DNA of 64,000 nucleotides, taken from assembly GCF_036240795.1 (NCBI RefSeq), contig NZ_CP108454.1, positions 3,410,001 to 3,474,000 on the forward strand. The letters are read 5' to 3'. Under the pieces are notes generated by a model. That model ran no database searches and was not told where the DNA came from. It was given only the letters and a program-made list of their open reading frames with translations. Source of the DNA: Streptomyces sp. NBC_01268 (GTDB taxonomy: Bacteria; Actinomycetota; Actinomycetes; Streptomycetales; Streptomycetaceae). Positions within the stretch are counted from its first letter, which is position 1. Every line of letters starts with the position of its first letter. A program made the position numbers and the translations under genes. Shown here one piece after another: positions 1 to 8,869 of the stretch.

Positions 1-813
1 GGTGCCGACGAGGGGCGACTGGAGGTGACGGCGGTCCCGGTCCTGGAGGCCCCGCTGAAGGGCGTGCGGATCGAGCACGTCACCGGCGACCCCTACGAGC
101 ACGCGCCCCGCTGGGACGGGGACTACCGGCTCGCCGACGCCACGACCACGGTCGCCTGCCCGGGCGGGCTGCCCGGATACCCGCGGCCGGTGACCGGCTT
201 CCGCGTGTACGGGTCGCTGTCCGGGGACGCGACCGACGACCTCCCGCGCGAGGCGGTCGCCCCGGCGGTGGCGGCCGTCGCGAACGGCCTGCGCGCGGAC
301 CACCACTGCGGTGGTGCGCCGGTGCGCGCGGCGGACGTGAAGCCGTTCCGGGACGCCGGGTCCGAGGAGGACGGGAAGGACACCCGGGCCGCCTGCGGCT
401 GGTTCTCCCCCGCGTCGCTCGGCCCCGGCTGGAAGCCGACCGGGCAGGCCGACGACGGCGCCGCCCACACCGGGGCCCGCGGCTGCGAAACCGGCGGTCT
501 GAAGGGCGCACGGAGCATCGGCGTGACGTCGGCGAGCTGGTGGGGCGAGCTCCTGCCGGAGGTACGCACGGAGTACGGGCACGAGCTGGCCACCGCGGGC
601 CGGAGCACCCCGCCCCCCGGCACCGGCCGGCGTTCCTACACGGTCGCGGCCTGGGCCGAGGCCCGCTGCGCCGACGGCCCGGCCCTGCACCGGGTGAGTG
701 TGACGGCCCAGGAGCGGGACGGCCTCGCGGACCGGGCCGACACGCTGCTCGGCCGCTACCTGGAGGCGGCGCACTGCCGCGACACGAAAAGCCTGGGGAC
801 GGTGTGGCAGTGA
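1..813 (+). CDS. Hypothetical protein, 5'-truncated by window edge
   Basis: The frame is open to base 1, so the true start probably lies upstream; an internal GTG at 25 gives 262 residues. I do not recognise the family. The product has several cysteines in short hydrophilic contexts (VACPGG, HHCGG, AACGW) and a GC-x2-GGLKGA motif near its middle. The downstream gene repeats that motif, so the two are probably tandem paralogues. Its TGA overlaps the next GTG (GTGA), so the genes should be cotranscribed and translationally coupled. No membrane segment is visible in the part shown; one may lie in the missing N-terminus, as in the next gene. A surface or extracytoplasmic role is inferred only from the neighbour. 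Confidence 0.6.
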   Translation, partial: GADEGRLEVTAVPVLEAPLKGVRIEHVTGDPYEHAPRWDGDYRLADATTTVACPGGLPGYPRPVTGFRVYGSLSGDATDDLPREAVAPAVAAVANGLRADHHCGGAPVRAADVKPFRDAGSEEDGKDTRAACGWFSPASLGPGWKPTGQADDGAAHTGARGCETGGLKGARSIGVTSASWWGELLPEVRTEYGHELATAGRSTPPPGTGRRSYTVAAWAEARCADGPALHRVSVTAQERDGLADRADTLLGRYLEAAHCRDTKSLGTVWQ

Positions 814-1904
814 GCACGGAGACACCGACACGGCGCCGGCGGCTGCGCCTCGCGGCGGCCCTGGTCGCCGCGGCGGCCCTCGCCGCGGGCGCCCTCTTCT
901 GGGCCTCGGGCGACGTGCGCCACGACGCGGCCCTGGACTCGGCGTGCGACGGCACTCTGGCGGCGGCTCCGGTGCGGGAGCTGGTGGACGGGGCAGAGGT
1001 GACGGCGGAGGTCCGGCGGGGCCACGGCGACTCCTGGTGGCAGTGCCGGGTCAGCGAGGCCGACGCCGACGAGGAGGACGGCCGGATCGACCTGCGCGTG
1101 ACGGTGAGCGGGGCGGGCGACCGCCGGTCGAGCGTCCAGGCTGACCGCACCGACGCGCCGCTCGGCCGCGGCTGGACCGGCGGCTTCGCCTTCGACCCCG
1201 ACCGGGACTCCGACGACCGTGGCGATGCCCTCGCCACGGTCCTGCTCGGGTGCGCCGGCAGACCGGGCGACGGCTTTGTCGCCGAGGTGCGCGCCCGGAC
1301 CGACCGGCTCGACTTCGGCCGGCCCGAGGAACGAGCCCGGCTCGCCGCCGTACTGACCGGGACGGCGACGGCCTACGCCCGGCAGGAGGGGTGCCGGGTC
1401 GCCGAGGGCGAGCCGGTGCGGCAGGTCGGCGTCTCGGTGAACGCCTGGGACTACAGGCCCTTCGCCTCGGTCTCCGGCAGCTGCGCCGGCCTCGTGGACG
1501 CGCCGACCGCCGCCCGCTGGGGTGTGCGGACCGCCGTCGAAACCGCCGTAGGCCCCAAGCCCCAGGAGGGCTGCGTGCTCGGCGGCCTGAAGGGCGCCCC
1601 GCTCTACACCTTCACCGCCTCGTACGGCCCCGCCCTGGACGAGAACAGGCGGGACCGCCTGGAGTCCGCCACCGCCCGCCCGGGCGACCACCCCGACGGC
1701 CGCTACGCGCTGTGGTCCCGGTGCCATGACGCGGTCCGCCGCGCCGCCTACGACGTGTACGCGACCACCGACGCCCGCGACACGAGCCCCCTCTCACTGG
1801 ACCACCCGGCCCTGCGCGCCGCCCTCCAGCGCTTCGCCGACCGCTCGGCGAAGGCCCACGGCTGCGACGCGCCGAGCACCGAGCCGGTGGACGACCTCGG
1901 CTGA
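810..1904 (+). CDS. Hypothetical membrane-anchored protein, paralogue of upstream gene
   Basis: A GTG at 810 overlaps the upstream stop (GTGA) and gives 364 residues. Residues 1-12 are basic (TPTRRRRLRL) and are followed by one Ala/Leu-rich hydrophobic segment at about 13-31. There is no lipobox, so this looks like an uncleaved signal anchor with the rest outside the cell. The C-terminal half carries GC-x2-GGLKGA, as in the upstream gene, then a segment ending with an Ala/Arg-rich helix. Conserved-looking Cys residues recur about every 50-70 residues, which would suit disulfides in an exported protein. Function is unknown. The gene ends 16 nt before a convergent gene, and I see no strong terminator between them. 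Confidence 0.7.
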   Translation: MSTETPTRRRRLRLAAALVAAAALAAGALFWASGDVRHDAALDSACDGTLAAAPVRELVDGAEVTAEVRRGHGDSWWQCRVSEADADEEDGRIDLRVTVSGAGDRRSSVQADRTDAPLGRGWTGGFAFDPDRDSDDRGDALATVLLGCAGRPGDGFVAEVRARTDRLDFGRPEERARLAAVLTGTATAYARQEGCRVAEGEPVRQVGVSVNAWDYRPFASVSGSCAGLVDAPTAARWGVRTAVETAVGPKPQEGCVLGGLKGAPLYTFTASYGPALDENRRDRLESATARPGDHPDGRYALWSRCHDAVRRAAYDVYATTDARDTSPLSLDHPALRAALQRFADRSAKAHGCDAPSTEPVDDLG

Positions 1905-1919
1905 GGACGGCGCCCCGAC

Positions 1920-3206
1920 TCACCGCCCCCGCCCCGCCCGCTCCACCAGGAACCAGCCCGCCAGCGCCATCGCGACGGCGGCCGGGGCCGTGACGCGGAC
2001 GGCTATCAGCGTGGAGGTGTGGCCCTCCAGGAGGCCGGCGAAGCCGGTGGTCGAGAGGGACAGGACGCCGAGCAGCGCCAGGGTGATGCCGAGGGCGGCG
2101 AGCGGGCCGCCGGTGCCGTCGGAGGGGGCGGGCGGGGACGGGCGCTCGAAGCGGCGGAAGAGGGCGACGAGGAGGGCCGTGAGGGCGGCCGCGGCGAGGA
2201 GGCGGGGCGGGGTCTGGGCCCACCAGGCGCCCGTGGCGGGGGCCGGCAGCGGGACGTCGAGGGCGAGCAGCGTGCCGTACACGCCGAGCATCGCCGTGAG
2301 GTGCCAGAGGAACGCGGTCATGGCGATGCCGTTCGCGGCGACGACCGCGTGCCAGACCCGGGCGCGGGCCGTGAGGCGGGCGCCGGGGCCCTTCAGGAGC
2401 TCGACCGCGCCGACCAGCCACAGGCCGTGGCAGAGCAGGGCGAGGGTCGGCGGGGCCATGTTGGAGACCTTCTCGCCGGGCATGCCGACCATCGAGAGGG
2501 GATACGGGCCGAGGGCCACCAGCAGGGCCGCGCCCGCGAGTCCCGTGGCGGCGAGGAGGGCGGGGCGGCGGATCATGCCGTCGGCGCGCAGGAAGCCGAG
2601 CTGGTGGACGGCCAGCCAGACGAAGGCGAAGTTCAGGAACTCCACGTACGGCACCCCGGCCGCGAAGCGCAGCACGTCCACCGCCACCGCACCCGCGACG
2701 AGGGCGGCGAACGCCCCCCAGCCCCAGCGCTCGTGCAGCCTCAGGAGCGGCGGGGTGAAGGCGACCATCGCCAGGTAGATGCCGATGAACCACAGCGGCT
2801 GGGTGACCAGCCTCAGCGCGACCCCGGTGAGTCCCCCGTCCGCGCCGAGCAGCTGGACGGCGAGGGCGAGGGCGCCCCACACCCCGATGAAGACCATCGT
2901 GGGGCGCAGGAGGCGTTGCAGCCGGGCCCGCAGGAAGGCCGCGTACCGCGGGCGCGAGCGGTGGGCGAGGGCGTGGGCGAAGCCTCCGACGAAGAAGAAC
3001 ACCGGCATCACCTGGAGGCCCCAGGTCAGCACCTGGAGGCCGGGGACGACGGCGAGGAGGTTGTCGATCCGCCCGTCGGCGGTGACGGCGGCCATCAGCC
3101 AGTGGCCGAGGACGACGACGGCGAGCGAGGCGACCCGGATCAGGTCGACGTAGCGGTCCCGGGTGGCCGGGGTCGCGGCAGCGAGGTCACGCGCGCTGGT
3201 TCCCAT
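1920..3206 (-). CDS. Acyltransferase family 3 (AT3) integral membrane protein
   Basis: 428 residues, mostly hydrophobic, with about ten predicted membrane spans. The N-terminus has the AT3 opening: a short cytoplasmic arm (RDRYVDLIRVAS) leading into a first helix with VVLGHWLM, where the His is the usual catalytic or substrate-contacting residue. A later FFFVGGFAHALA stretch also fits the family. AT3 proteins move acyl groups across the membrane onto sugars, peptidoglycan or secondary metabolites; nothing nearby reveals the acceptor. It is convergent with the paralogue pair and divergent from the secreted propeller gene. Length suits a stand-alone AT3 without an SGNH domain. The start at 3206 precedes the conserved RDRYVDL arm. 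Confidence 0.82.
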   Translation of the reverse strand: MGTSARDLAAATPATRDRYVDLIRVASLAVVVLGHWLMAAVTADGRIDNLLAVVPGLQVLTWGLQVMPVFFFVGGFAHALAHRSRPRYAAFLRARLQRLLRPTMVFIGVWGALALAVQLLGADGGLTGVALRLVTQPLWFIGIYLAMVAFTPPLLRLHERWGWGAFAALVAGAVAVDVLRFAAGVPYVEFLNFAFVWLAVHQLGFLRADGMIRRPALLAATGLAGAALLVALGPYPLSMVGMPGEKVSNMAPPTLALLCHGLWLVGAVELLKGPGARLTARARVWHAVVAANGIAMTAFLWHLTAMLGVYGTLLALDVPLPAPATGAWWAQTPPRLLAAAALTALLVALFRRFERPSPPAPSDGTGGPLAALGITLALLGVLSLSTTGFAGLLEGHTSTLIAVRVTAPAAVAMALAGWFLVERAGRGR

Positions 3207-3385
3207 GCGGGTACGGTCCCGCGCCGGTGCCGCGTGCCGTCAGGGTCGCCGTACTCAACCCGCGCGTGAGTACGAACGGAGTGCTGTCCTCGGCCGCGCG
3301 GGCGACTCCCCGGCCCCGGCTGCCGGACAGACGACCTGACGGCCCGTCATGTTCGGGGGACGCACCGCATCCCCCAGGAGAGACC

Positions 3386-4366
3386 ATGGCCCGCATCCCC
3401 CGCCTGGCCGTCGCCGTCGCCGCCGGCGCCGCGCTCGGCGTGTTCGCCGCCGGACCCGCCGCCTCCGCAGGCGACCCGACCGTGACGGACCCGCACGTCC
3501 TCGCGCACTTCGACTTCGCCGCCGGACAGACCCCGGAGAACATCGCCCTCGAACCCGACGGCTCCGCCGACCTCACGTTCCTCTACGCCCGCCAGGTCGC
3601 CCGCGTCGACCGGCACGGCGACACCCGGATCCTCGCCACCCTGCCCGCCGTGCAGAACCCGCAGACCCCGAACATCGGCGCCGCGATCGTCACCGGCATC
3701 GCCCGCGCCGAGGACGGCACCCTGTACGTCAACTACGCCACCGGGACGCCCGAGACCGGCGTCTGGCGCATCGCCCCCGACGGGAGCGCCCCCGAGCAGA
3801 TCGCTCAGCTGCCCGCCGACGGCCTGCCCAACGGTCTCGCCCTCGACGAGGACTGCGGCTCCCTCTACGCCGCCGACTCGACCCTCGGCACCGTGTGGAA
3901 GGTCCCCCTGGACGGCGGCGAGCCCACCGCGTGGGCCACCGGGTCCGCGCTCGAACCCACCGCGGCGCTCCCCTTCGGCTCCAACGGCATCAAGCTGCAC
4001 GACGGCGCCGTCTGGGTGTCCAACACGGCCCGGGGCACCCTGCTGCGCATCCCGTTCGGGGACGGGCACGACGGGGCCGCGGGCCCCGTCGAGACGCGGG
4101 CGACCGGGCTCACGACCATCGACGACTTCGCCTTCACCGGGCACGGCGACACCGTCCTCGCCGCCCTCAACACGCTCCACGAGCTCGCCTTCGTCCGCCC
4201 GGACGGCAGCCACAAGACGGTCCTCACACAGGCCGACGGACTGCAGAACCCGACCTCCGTGGCCGTGCACGCCAAGAGCGTCTACGTGAACAGCGCGGCC
4301 TTCTTCGTCGAGCAGAACCCTGACCCGAACCTGCTGCTCGCCCGGATCTCCAAGAACAAGGACTGA
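3386..4366 (+). CDS. Secreted SMP-30/NHL-like beta-propeller protein
   Basis: The ATG at 3386 follows an AGGAGAG ribosome site by about 5 nt; longer upstream versions lack one. Residues 1-28 are a Sec signal peptide: MARIPR, a hydrophobic Ala/Val core, and a likely cleavage after PAASA. The mature protein (about 298 residues) repeats blocks of the type DG-[ST]-LYVN...TGVWRI and NGLALDEDCGSLYAADS. These match SMP-30/gluconolactonase or ScyD-type six-bladed propellers, which bind a metal and may hydrolyse lactones or serve as scaffolds. The Asn-Gly-Leu-Ala and Ala-Asp-Ser positions correspond to metal-contact loops in the family. The substrate cannot be named. The gene lies alone in a divergent gap of about 180 bp. 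Confidence 0.75.
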   Translation: MARIPRLAVAVAAGAALGVFAAGPAASAGDPTVTDPHVLAHFDFAAGQTPENIALEPDGSADLTFLYARQVARVDRHGDTRILATLPAVQNPQTPNIGAAIVTGIARAEDGTLYVNYATGTPETGVWRIAPDGSAPEQIAQLPADGLPNGLALDEDCGSLYAADSTLGTVWKVPLDGGEPTAWATGSALEPTAALPFGSNGIKLHDGAVWVSNTARGTLLRIPFGDGHDGAAGPVETRATGLTTIDDFAFTGHGDTVLAALNTLHELAFVRPDGSHKTVLTQADGLQNPTSVAVHAKSVYVNSAAFFVEQNPDPNLLLARISKNKD

Positions 4367-4369
4367 GGT

Positions 4370-5272
4370 CTAGCCGAGGACGGTCGCGCCCGGCGCCGGG
4401 GACGTCGCCACCCGGGCCGCGCGGCAGGTGCCGGAGGCGGTCAGGGCCGCCGCGACCGCCTCGGCGGCCTCGGCGTCCTTCACCAGGAACGCGGTCGTCG
4501 GGCCCGAGCCGGAGACCAGGGCGGCCAGCGCCCCGGCCGCCGTGCCGGCCTCCAGCGTCGCGGCCAGCGAGGGCCGCAGCGACAGGGCGGCGGCCTGGAG
4601 GCCGTTGGCGAGGGTCCCGGCGAGGGCGGTCGTGTCGCCGGTGCGCAGGGCGTCCAGCAGTGCCGGGGAGGCGACCGGCTCGGGCACCTCCACGCCCTCG
4701 TTGAGGCGGTCGAACTCGCCGTAGACGGCGGGGGTGGAGAGCCCGCCGTCGGCGACGGCGAAGACCCAGTGGAAGGCGCCGCCGACGGGAAGCTCCGTCA
4801 GCCGCTCGCCCCGGCCGACGCCGAGGGCGGCCCCGCCGACCAGGCTGAACGGCACGTCACTGCCCAGCTCGGCGCAGATCTCCAGGAGTTCGGCGCGCGG
4901 GGTGTCCAGGCCCCACAGGGCGTCGCAGGCCAGCAGGGCGCCCGCGCCGTCGGCGCTGCCGCCGGCCATGCCGCCCGCGACGGGGATGTCCTTGGCGATG
5001 TGCAGGTGCACGTCGGGGGCGATGCCGTGCCGGGCCGCGAGCAGCTCGGCCGCCCGGGCCGCCAGGTTGGTGCGGTCGAGCGGCACCTTGTCGGCGTCGG
5101 GGCCCTCGCAGGTGATCGTCAGCCCCTGCGCGGGCGTGGCGGTCACCTCGTCGTACAGGGAGACCGCGAGGAAGACGTTGGCCAGGTCGTGGAAGCCGTC
5201 GGGCCGGGCACCGCCGACCGCCAGCTGCACGTTGACCTTGGCGGGCACCCGTACGGTGACGGCGCCGCTCAC
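4370..5272 (-). CDS. ispE: 4-diphosphocytidyl-2-C-methyl-D-erythritol kinase
   Basis: A 300-residue GHMP-superfamily kinase that phosphorylates CDP-methylerythritol in the MEP isoprenoid pathway. The N-terminal [14 protein letters not shown] contains the family's catalytic Lys region. The ATP-binding glycine loop [15 protein letters not shown] is at residues 97-111. The C-terminal GHMP motif [14 protein letters not shown] is present near residue 260. Length is standard. The GTG/ATG start region overlaps the 3' end of rsmA by 4 nt, placing it last in an rpf-rsmA-ispE operon on the minus strand, an arrangement common in actinobacteria. It ends 3 bp from the convergent propeller gene with no obvious hairpin between. 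Confidence 0.95.
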   Translation of the reverse strand: MSGAVTVRVPAKVNVQLAVGGARPDGFHDLANVFLAVSLYDEVTATPAQGLTITCEGPDADKVPLDRTNLAARAAELLAARHGIAPDVHLHIAKDIPVAGGMAGGSADGAGALLACDALWGLDTPRAELLEICAELGSDVPFSLVGGAALGVGRGERLTELPVGGAFHWVFAVADGGLSTPAVYGEFDRLNEGVEVPEPVASPALLDALRTGDTTALAGTLANGLQAAALSLRPSLAATLEAGTAAGALAALVSGSGPTTAFLVKDAEAAEAVAAALTASGTCRAARVATSPAPGATVLG

Positions 5273-6141
5273 GCCTTGGCCTCCGCGATCCGGGCGAACT
5301 CCTCGACCGTCAGGGCCTCGCCGCGCGCCTGCGGCGAGATGCCCGCCGCCACCAGGGCCGCCTCGGCCGCGGCGGGCGAGCCCGCCCAGGTCGCGAGGGC
5401 GGCGCGCAGGGTCTTGCGGCGCTGGGCGAAGGCCGCGTCGACGACCGCGAAGACCTCCCGCTTGGAGGCGGTGGTCCGCACCGGCTCGGTGCGCCGCACC
5501 AGCGAGACGAGGCCGGAGTCGACGTTGGGCGCGGGCCAGAAGACGTTGCGGCCGATGGAACCGGCCCGCTTGACCTCCGCGTACCAGTTGGCCTTGACCG
5601 ACGGCACGCCGTACACCTTGTTGCCGGGCCGTGCGGCGAGCCGGTCGGCGACCTCGGCCTGGACCATGACGAGGGTCCGCTCGATGGTCGGGAAGCGGTC
5701 CAGCATGTGCAGCAGCACCGGGACGGCGACGTTGTACGGCAGGTTGGCGACGAGCGCGGTGGGCGGCGGGCCCGGCAGCTCCTGGACCTGCATGGCGTCG
5801 GAGTGGACCAGCGCGAAGCGGTCCTTCTTCCGCGGCATGCGGGCGGCGATGGTGGACGGCAGGGCGGCGGCGAGGATGTCGTCGATCTCGACGGCGGTCA
5901 CCCGGTCCGCGGCCTCCAGGAGGGCGAGGGTGAGGGAGCCGAGTCCGGGTCCCACCTCCACGACCACGTCGTCGGGGCGCACCTCGGCCGTGCGGACGAT
6001 CCGCCGGACCGTGTTCGCGTCGATGACGAAGTTCTGGCCCTTCTGCTTGGTCGGGCGCACGCCGAGGGCGGCGGCCAGCTCGCGGATGTCTGCGGGGCCG
6101 AGGAGGGCGTCGGGACTGTCGGGTCCGGTGGTGGTGCTCAC
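5269..6141 (-). CDS. rsmA: 16S rRNA dimethyladenosine transferase (A1518/A1519)
   Basis: 290-residue KsgA/RsmA enzyme that dimethylates two adjacent adenines in helix 45 of 16S rRNA using SAM, a late 30S maturation checkpoint. The substrate-loop start [11 protein letters not shown] is at residues 31-41. SAM motif [11 protein letters not shown] is at 61-70, followed by VTAVEID. The catalytic NLPY is at 133-136, the N6-adenine methyltransferase signature. The C-terminal helical domain [10 protein letters not shown] is intact. Gene order rpf-rsmA-ispE with 4-nt overlaps at both ends implies one transcript. Nothing is unusual in length or motifs. Confidence 0.96.
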   Translation of the reverse strand: MSTTTGPDSPDALLGPADIRELAAALGVRPTKQKGQNFVIDANTVRRIVRTAEVRPDDVVVEVGPGLGSLTLALLEAADRVTAVEIDDILAAALPSTIAARMPRKKDRFALVHSDAMQVQELPGPPPTALVANLPYNVAVPVLLHMLDRFPTIERTLVMVQAEVADRLAARPGNKVYGVPSVKANWYAEVKRAGSIGRNVFWPAPNVDSGLVSLVRRTEPVRTTASKREVFAVVDAAFAQRRKTLRAALATWAGSPAAAEAALVAAGISPQARGEALTVEEFARIAEAKA

Positions 6142-7304
6142 CGGTACAGCCTACGGCCGCAGTGGGGCCACGGAGTCGCCCCCCGGGTCACGTACAGCTT
6201 CTTCGCCCGGAACGTCTGCTCTTCGGCGGAGGCGTTCTGGGCGACCCCGGTGCCGCCGAGCGAGCGCCAGGTGCCGGGGTCGAACTGGTAGAGCCCGCCG
6301 TAGGTGCCGGACGGGTCGACGGCGCCGGGGCGCCCGCCGGACTCGCAGGCGGCCAGCGCGCCCCAGTTCAAGCCGTCGGCCCCGGCGACGGAGGTGGGCA
6401 GCGCGCGGGTGCCGATCCGGACCTTCTGGGTGACGGGCTCGCGGACGGTCTCCTCGCCGGTGCGGCGGGGCCGCTGCCGGACGCCGTTGACGGTGCGCAG
6501 GCTGTACGTGACGCGGCGGACGCCGGGGACGCCCTGCCGTTCGACGAGCTCGGTCCCGGCGAAGAGCCCGGGGTCGCGGACCCGCTCGACGGCGTACGGC
6601 ACGGGCTCCTCGCGGACCTCCTGGCTGCCGGTGATCCGCAGCACGGTGACGGTCTGCCCGTCGCGCGGGAAGGAGGCGGGCGGCACGGAGGTGGTGTCCT
6701 GGCCCGAGAGGGTGATCCCGGCCTCCTCGAAGGCCTCGCGGACGGTGGCCGCGTTGGTGCGGACGGTCCGCTCCCGGCCGTCGGCGAGGAAGGTGACCGT
6801 CCGCTCGGTGCGCACGTCGAGGGCCAGGCCCTGCCGGGAGATGGGCGCCGAGCGGGACGTGGACAGGTAGGCGCCCTCGGCGCGGACGCCCAGCTGCCGC
6901 AGGGCCCCGTCGACGGTCCGCGCGGTGGTCCACACCTGGCGGCGCTGCCCGTCGAGGGTGAGGGCGACGGGCCGCCCGTACCGGACGACGATCTCGTCGC
7001 CGCTGACGAGGGCGGCGCCGGGAGCCGGGGCGACGATGTCGTGGTCCCCGACGGCGAGGCCCTCGTCGGCGAGCAGCTCGTCGACGTCGTCGGCGAAGGT
7101 GTGCAGGGTGCGCGGGACGCCGTCGACGGAGAGCCGGACGGCCTTGTCCTGGGCGACGAAGGCGGTGGTGCCGCCGGCGAGGAACGCGACGACGAGGGCC
7201 TGCGGGACGATCCGCCGCAGCCCCTCGCCGGTGACGGGGGACGCCTTGCGCCGCCGGGCGGCCCGACGGGCGCCGGCGCGGTGACCGGACTGGGGGGTGC
7301 TCAC
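6138..7304 (-). CDS. Resuscitation-promoting factor, RpfB type
   Basis: 388 residues. An N-terminal basic arm ([10 protein letters not shown]) precedes a single hydrophobic segment at about 31-50, a signal anchor. Three DUF348 (YabE-like) repeats follow, recognisable by the [21 protein letters not shown] and [17 protein letters not shown] patterns. A G5 domain ([22 protein letters not shown]) comes next. The C-terminal Rpf lytic-transglycosylase-like domain begins at about 311 ([13 protein letters not shown]); Glu321 is the expected catalytic acid, and PWPHCG closes the domain. RpfB-type enzymes cleave peptidoglycan during spore germination and regrowth. It is first in the rpf-rsmA-ispE operon. 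Only 72 bp separates it from tatD, too short for the long c-di-AMP leader found before other Streptomyces rpf genes. Confidence 0.93.
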   Translation of the reverse strand: MSTPQSGHRAGARRAARRRKASPVTGEGLRRIVPQALVVAFLAGGTTAFVAQDKAVRLSVDGVPRTLHTFADDVDELLADEGLAVGDHDIVAPAPGAALVSGDEIVVRYGRPVALTLDGQRRQVWTTARTVDGALRQLGVRAEGAYLSTSRSAPISRQGLALDVRTERTVTFLADGRERTVRTNAATVREAFEEAGITLSGQDTTSVPPASFPRDGQTVTVLRITGSQEVREEPVPYAVERVRDPGLFAGTELVERQGVPGVRRVTYSLRTVNGVRQRPRRTGEETVREPVTQKVRIGTRALPTSVAGADGLNWGALAACESGGRPGAVDPSGTYGGLYQFDPGTWRSLGGTGVAQNASAEEQTFRAKKLYVTRGATPWPHCGRRLYR

Positions 7305-7376
7305 GACGCCGGGACCCTAGTCCCGTGCACGCTCACTCTCCCGAACGACCCGACTACCTTACGTAACCGTTATGGA

Positions 7377-8249
7377 TCAGTAATCGAAGGCGCGGGCCGT
7401 GTTCACGGCGATCGCCCCGGCCAGCTCCTCCTCGCCGATGCCGCGCACCGCCGCCATGGCCCGGACGGTGACCGGGATCAGGTACGGGGCGTTGGGGCGG
7501 CCCCGGTAGGGCGCGGGGGTGAGGAAGGGGGCGTCCGTCTCGACGAGGACGAGCTCCAGCGGGGCGACGGCGAGGGCGTCGCGCAGGGGCTGCGCGTTCT
7601 TGAAGGTGACGTTGCCGGCGAAGGACATGTAGTAGCCCTTGGCGGCGCAGATCTCGGCCATCTCGGCGTCGCCGGAGTAGCAGTGGAAGACGGTCCGCTC
7701 GGGGGCGCCCTCCTCGTCGAGGACCCGCAGGACGTCGGCGTGGGCCTCCCGGTCGTGGATGACGAGGGCCTTGTTCCGGCGCTTGGCGATCTCGATGTGG
7801 GCGCGGAAGGAACGCTCCTGGGCGGCCATGCCCTCGGGGCCGGTGCGGAAGTGGTCCAGGCCGGTCTCGCCGACGGCCCGGACGTACGGCAGGGCGGCCA
7901 GCCGGTCGATCTCGGCCAGGGCCTCGTCGAGCGCGGCGTCCCCGCCGCCCTCACGGGCCCCGTGGCGGGACCCCCCTCCCCCAGGATCGCCGAGGACGAT
8001 CCGGGGCGCCTCGTTGGGGTGCAGGGCGACGGCCGCGTGCACGTTGTCGTACCGGGCGGCGGTCTCGGCGGCCCACTGGGAGCCCTTCAGGTCGCAGCCG
8101 ACCTGGACGACCGTGGTGACGCCGACGGCGGCGGCCTTGGTCAGGGCCTCGTCGACGGTGCCGGACTGCATGTCGAGATGGGTGTGCGAGTCCGCGACCG
8201 GGACCAGCAGGGGCTCGGGCAGCGGCGGCGGGGCGTCCTTGGAACTCAT
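7377..8249 (-). CDS. tatD: TatD family metal-dependent hydrolase / DNase
   Basis: 290-residue TIM-barrel amidohydrolase. The metal-binding DSHTHLD is at residues 20-26, and VGETGLDH, VIHDREA, FHCYSGD and ETDAPFLTP supply the remaining conserved His/Glu/Asp ligands. TatD enzymes act as 3'-5' exonucleases and in D-aminoacyl or oxidative-damage clearance; the physiological substrate is not settled. There is a glycine-rich insert after PNEAPRIVLG (about 20 residues, GGGGSRHGAREGGG) in a surface loop, which I believe is a streptomycete feature rather than damage. The start at 8249 (MSSKDAPPP) gives a short Pro-rich arm. The gene lies upstream of, and codirectional with, the rpf operon. Confidence 0.93.
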   Translation of the reverse strand: MSSKDAPPPLPEPLLVPVADSHTHLDMQSGTVDEALTKAAAVGVTTVVQVGCDLKGSQWAAETAARYDNVHAAVALHPNEAPRIVLGDPGGGGSRHGAREGGGDAALDEALAEIDRLAALPYVRAVGETGLDHFRTGPEGMAAQERSFRAHIEIAKRRNKALVIHDREAHADVLRVLDEEGAPERTVFHCYSGDAEMAEICAAKGYYMSFAGNVTFKNAQPLRDALAVAPLELVLVETDAPFLTPAPYRGRPNAPYLIPVTVRAMAAVRGIGEEELAGAIAVNTARAFDY

Positions 8250-8301
8250 GGCCCCGATCGTACGAGGGCCATGAGTCCGCCCGCCAAGGCCTGCCGCCGC
8301 G

Positions 8302-8730
8302 CTACTTCCGGGAGCGGAAGGGATGCAGCAGGTCGGAGAGGTGCCAGTGGTGCGCGGGCTTCTCCTGCTCAGGGCCGGCCGGAGTGTCCTCCGTGAGCTC
8401 CTGGCCGATCGGTCCCGCGATGGACACCGGCTTGGTCGCCTTCGCCCCGTGGCCGTGCCGCTCGGCGGCGGCCATCAGGTCGAGCACCGAGGACACCTGG
8501 CCCGAGCGCATGATCCGCACGACGTGACCGCCGCAGTTCATGCAGGTCGGGCTGGACAGCGGGGACGGGACCCGCTCTCCGTCGGCCTTGTAGACGATGA
8601 ATTCGTGACCCTTGGCGTCGACGTGGTGCTCTATCTCGTACGCCTGCTCCCAGCCGTAGCCGCATCTCATGCAGGCGAAGGCATACGCCTCGTGTGCGAC
8701 GGGCGTTCCGGTGCCGGTGATCTCAGTCAT
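8302..8730 (-). CDS. Small zinc-ribbon-like protein
   Basis: The ATG at 8730 follows GGAGAGGAGCTGGA on the minus strand; the longer reading to 8799 lacks a ribosome site. 142 residues. One CMRCGYGW knuckle near residue 18 and one CMNCGG near residue 68 form a four-Cys zinc ribbon, separated by HHVDAKGHEFIVYKADG. The C-terminal half is charged and probably disordered, ending in a basic RSRK. No enzymatic domain is visible. Such ribbons are common uncharacterised proteins in Streptomyces and may bind nucleic acid or protein. It sits between tatD and rsmI, where I would expect metG from remembered streptomycete gene orders; metG is absent here. Confidence 0.75.
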   Translation of the reverse strand: MTEITGTGTPVAHEAYAFACMRCGYGWEQAYEIEHHVDAKGHEFIVYKADGERVPSPLSSPTCMNCGGHVVRIMRSGQVSSVLDLMAAAERHGHGAKATKPVSIAGPIGQELTEDTPAGPEQEKPAHHWHLSDLLHPFRSRK

Positions 8731-8869
8731 TCCAGCTCCTCTCCACTGGTCCAGTGGACGCCTTTTCCGGCCGGAGCGCATCAGTGGCGGAAAAACCATG
8801 GACGCTCTTTGGCGTTTCCTTGCCCTGAGGGGCTTCGGAGGGGCCCGCCGCCGGGTTCCGCTTTGCCTT

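Noticed and set aside
7305..7376. c-di-AMP (ydaO) riboswitch before rpf
   Set aside because: 72 bp is too short and no conserved motif is visible.
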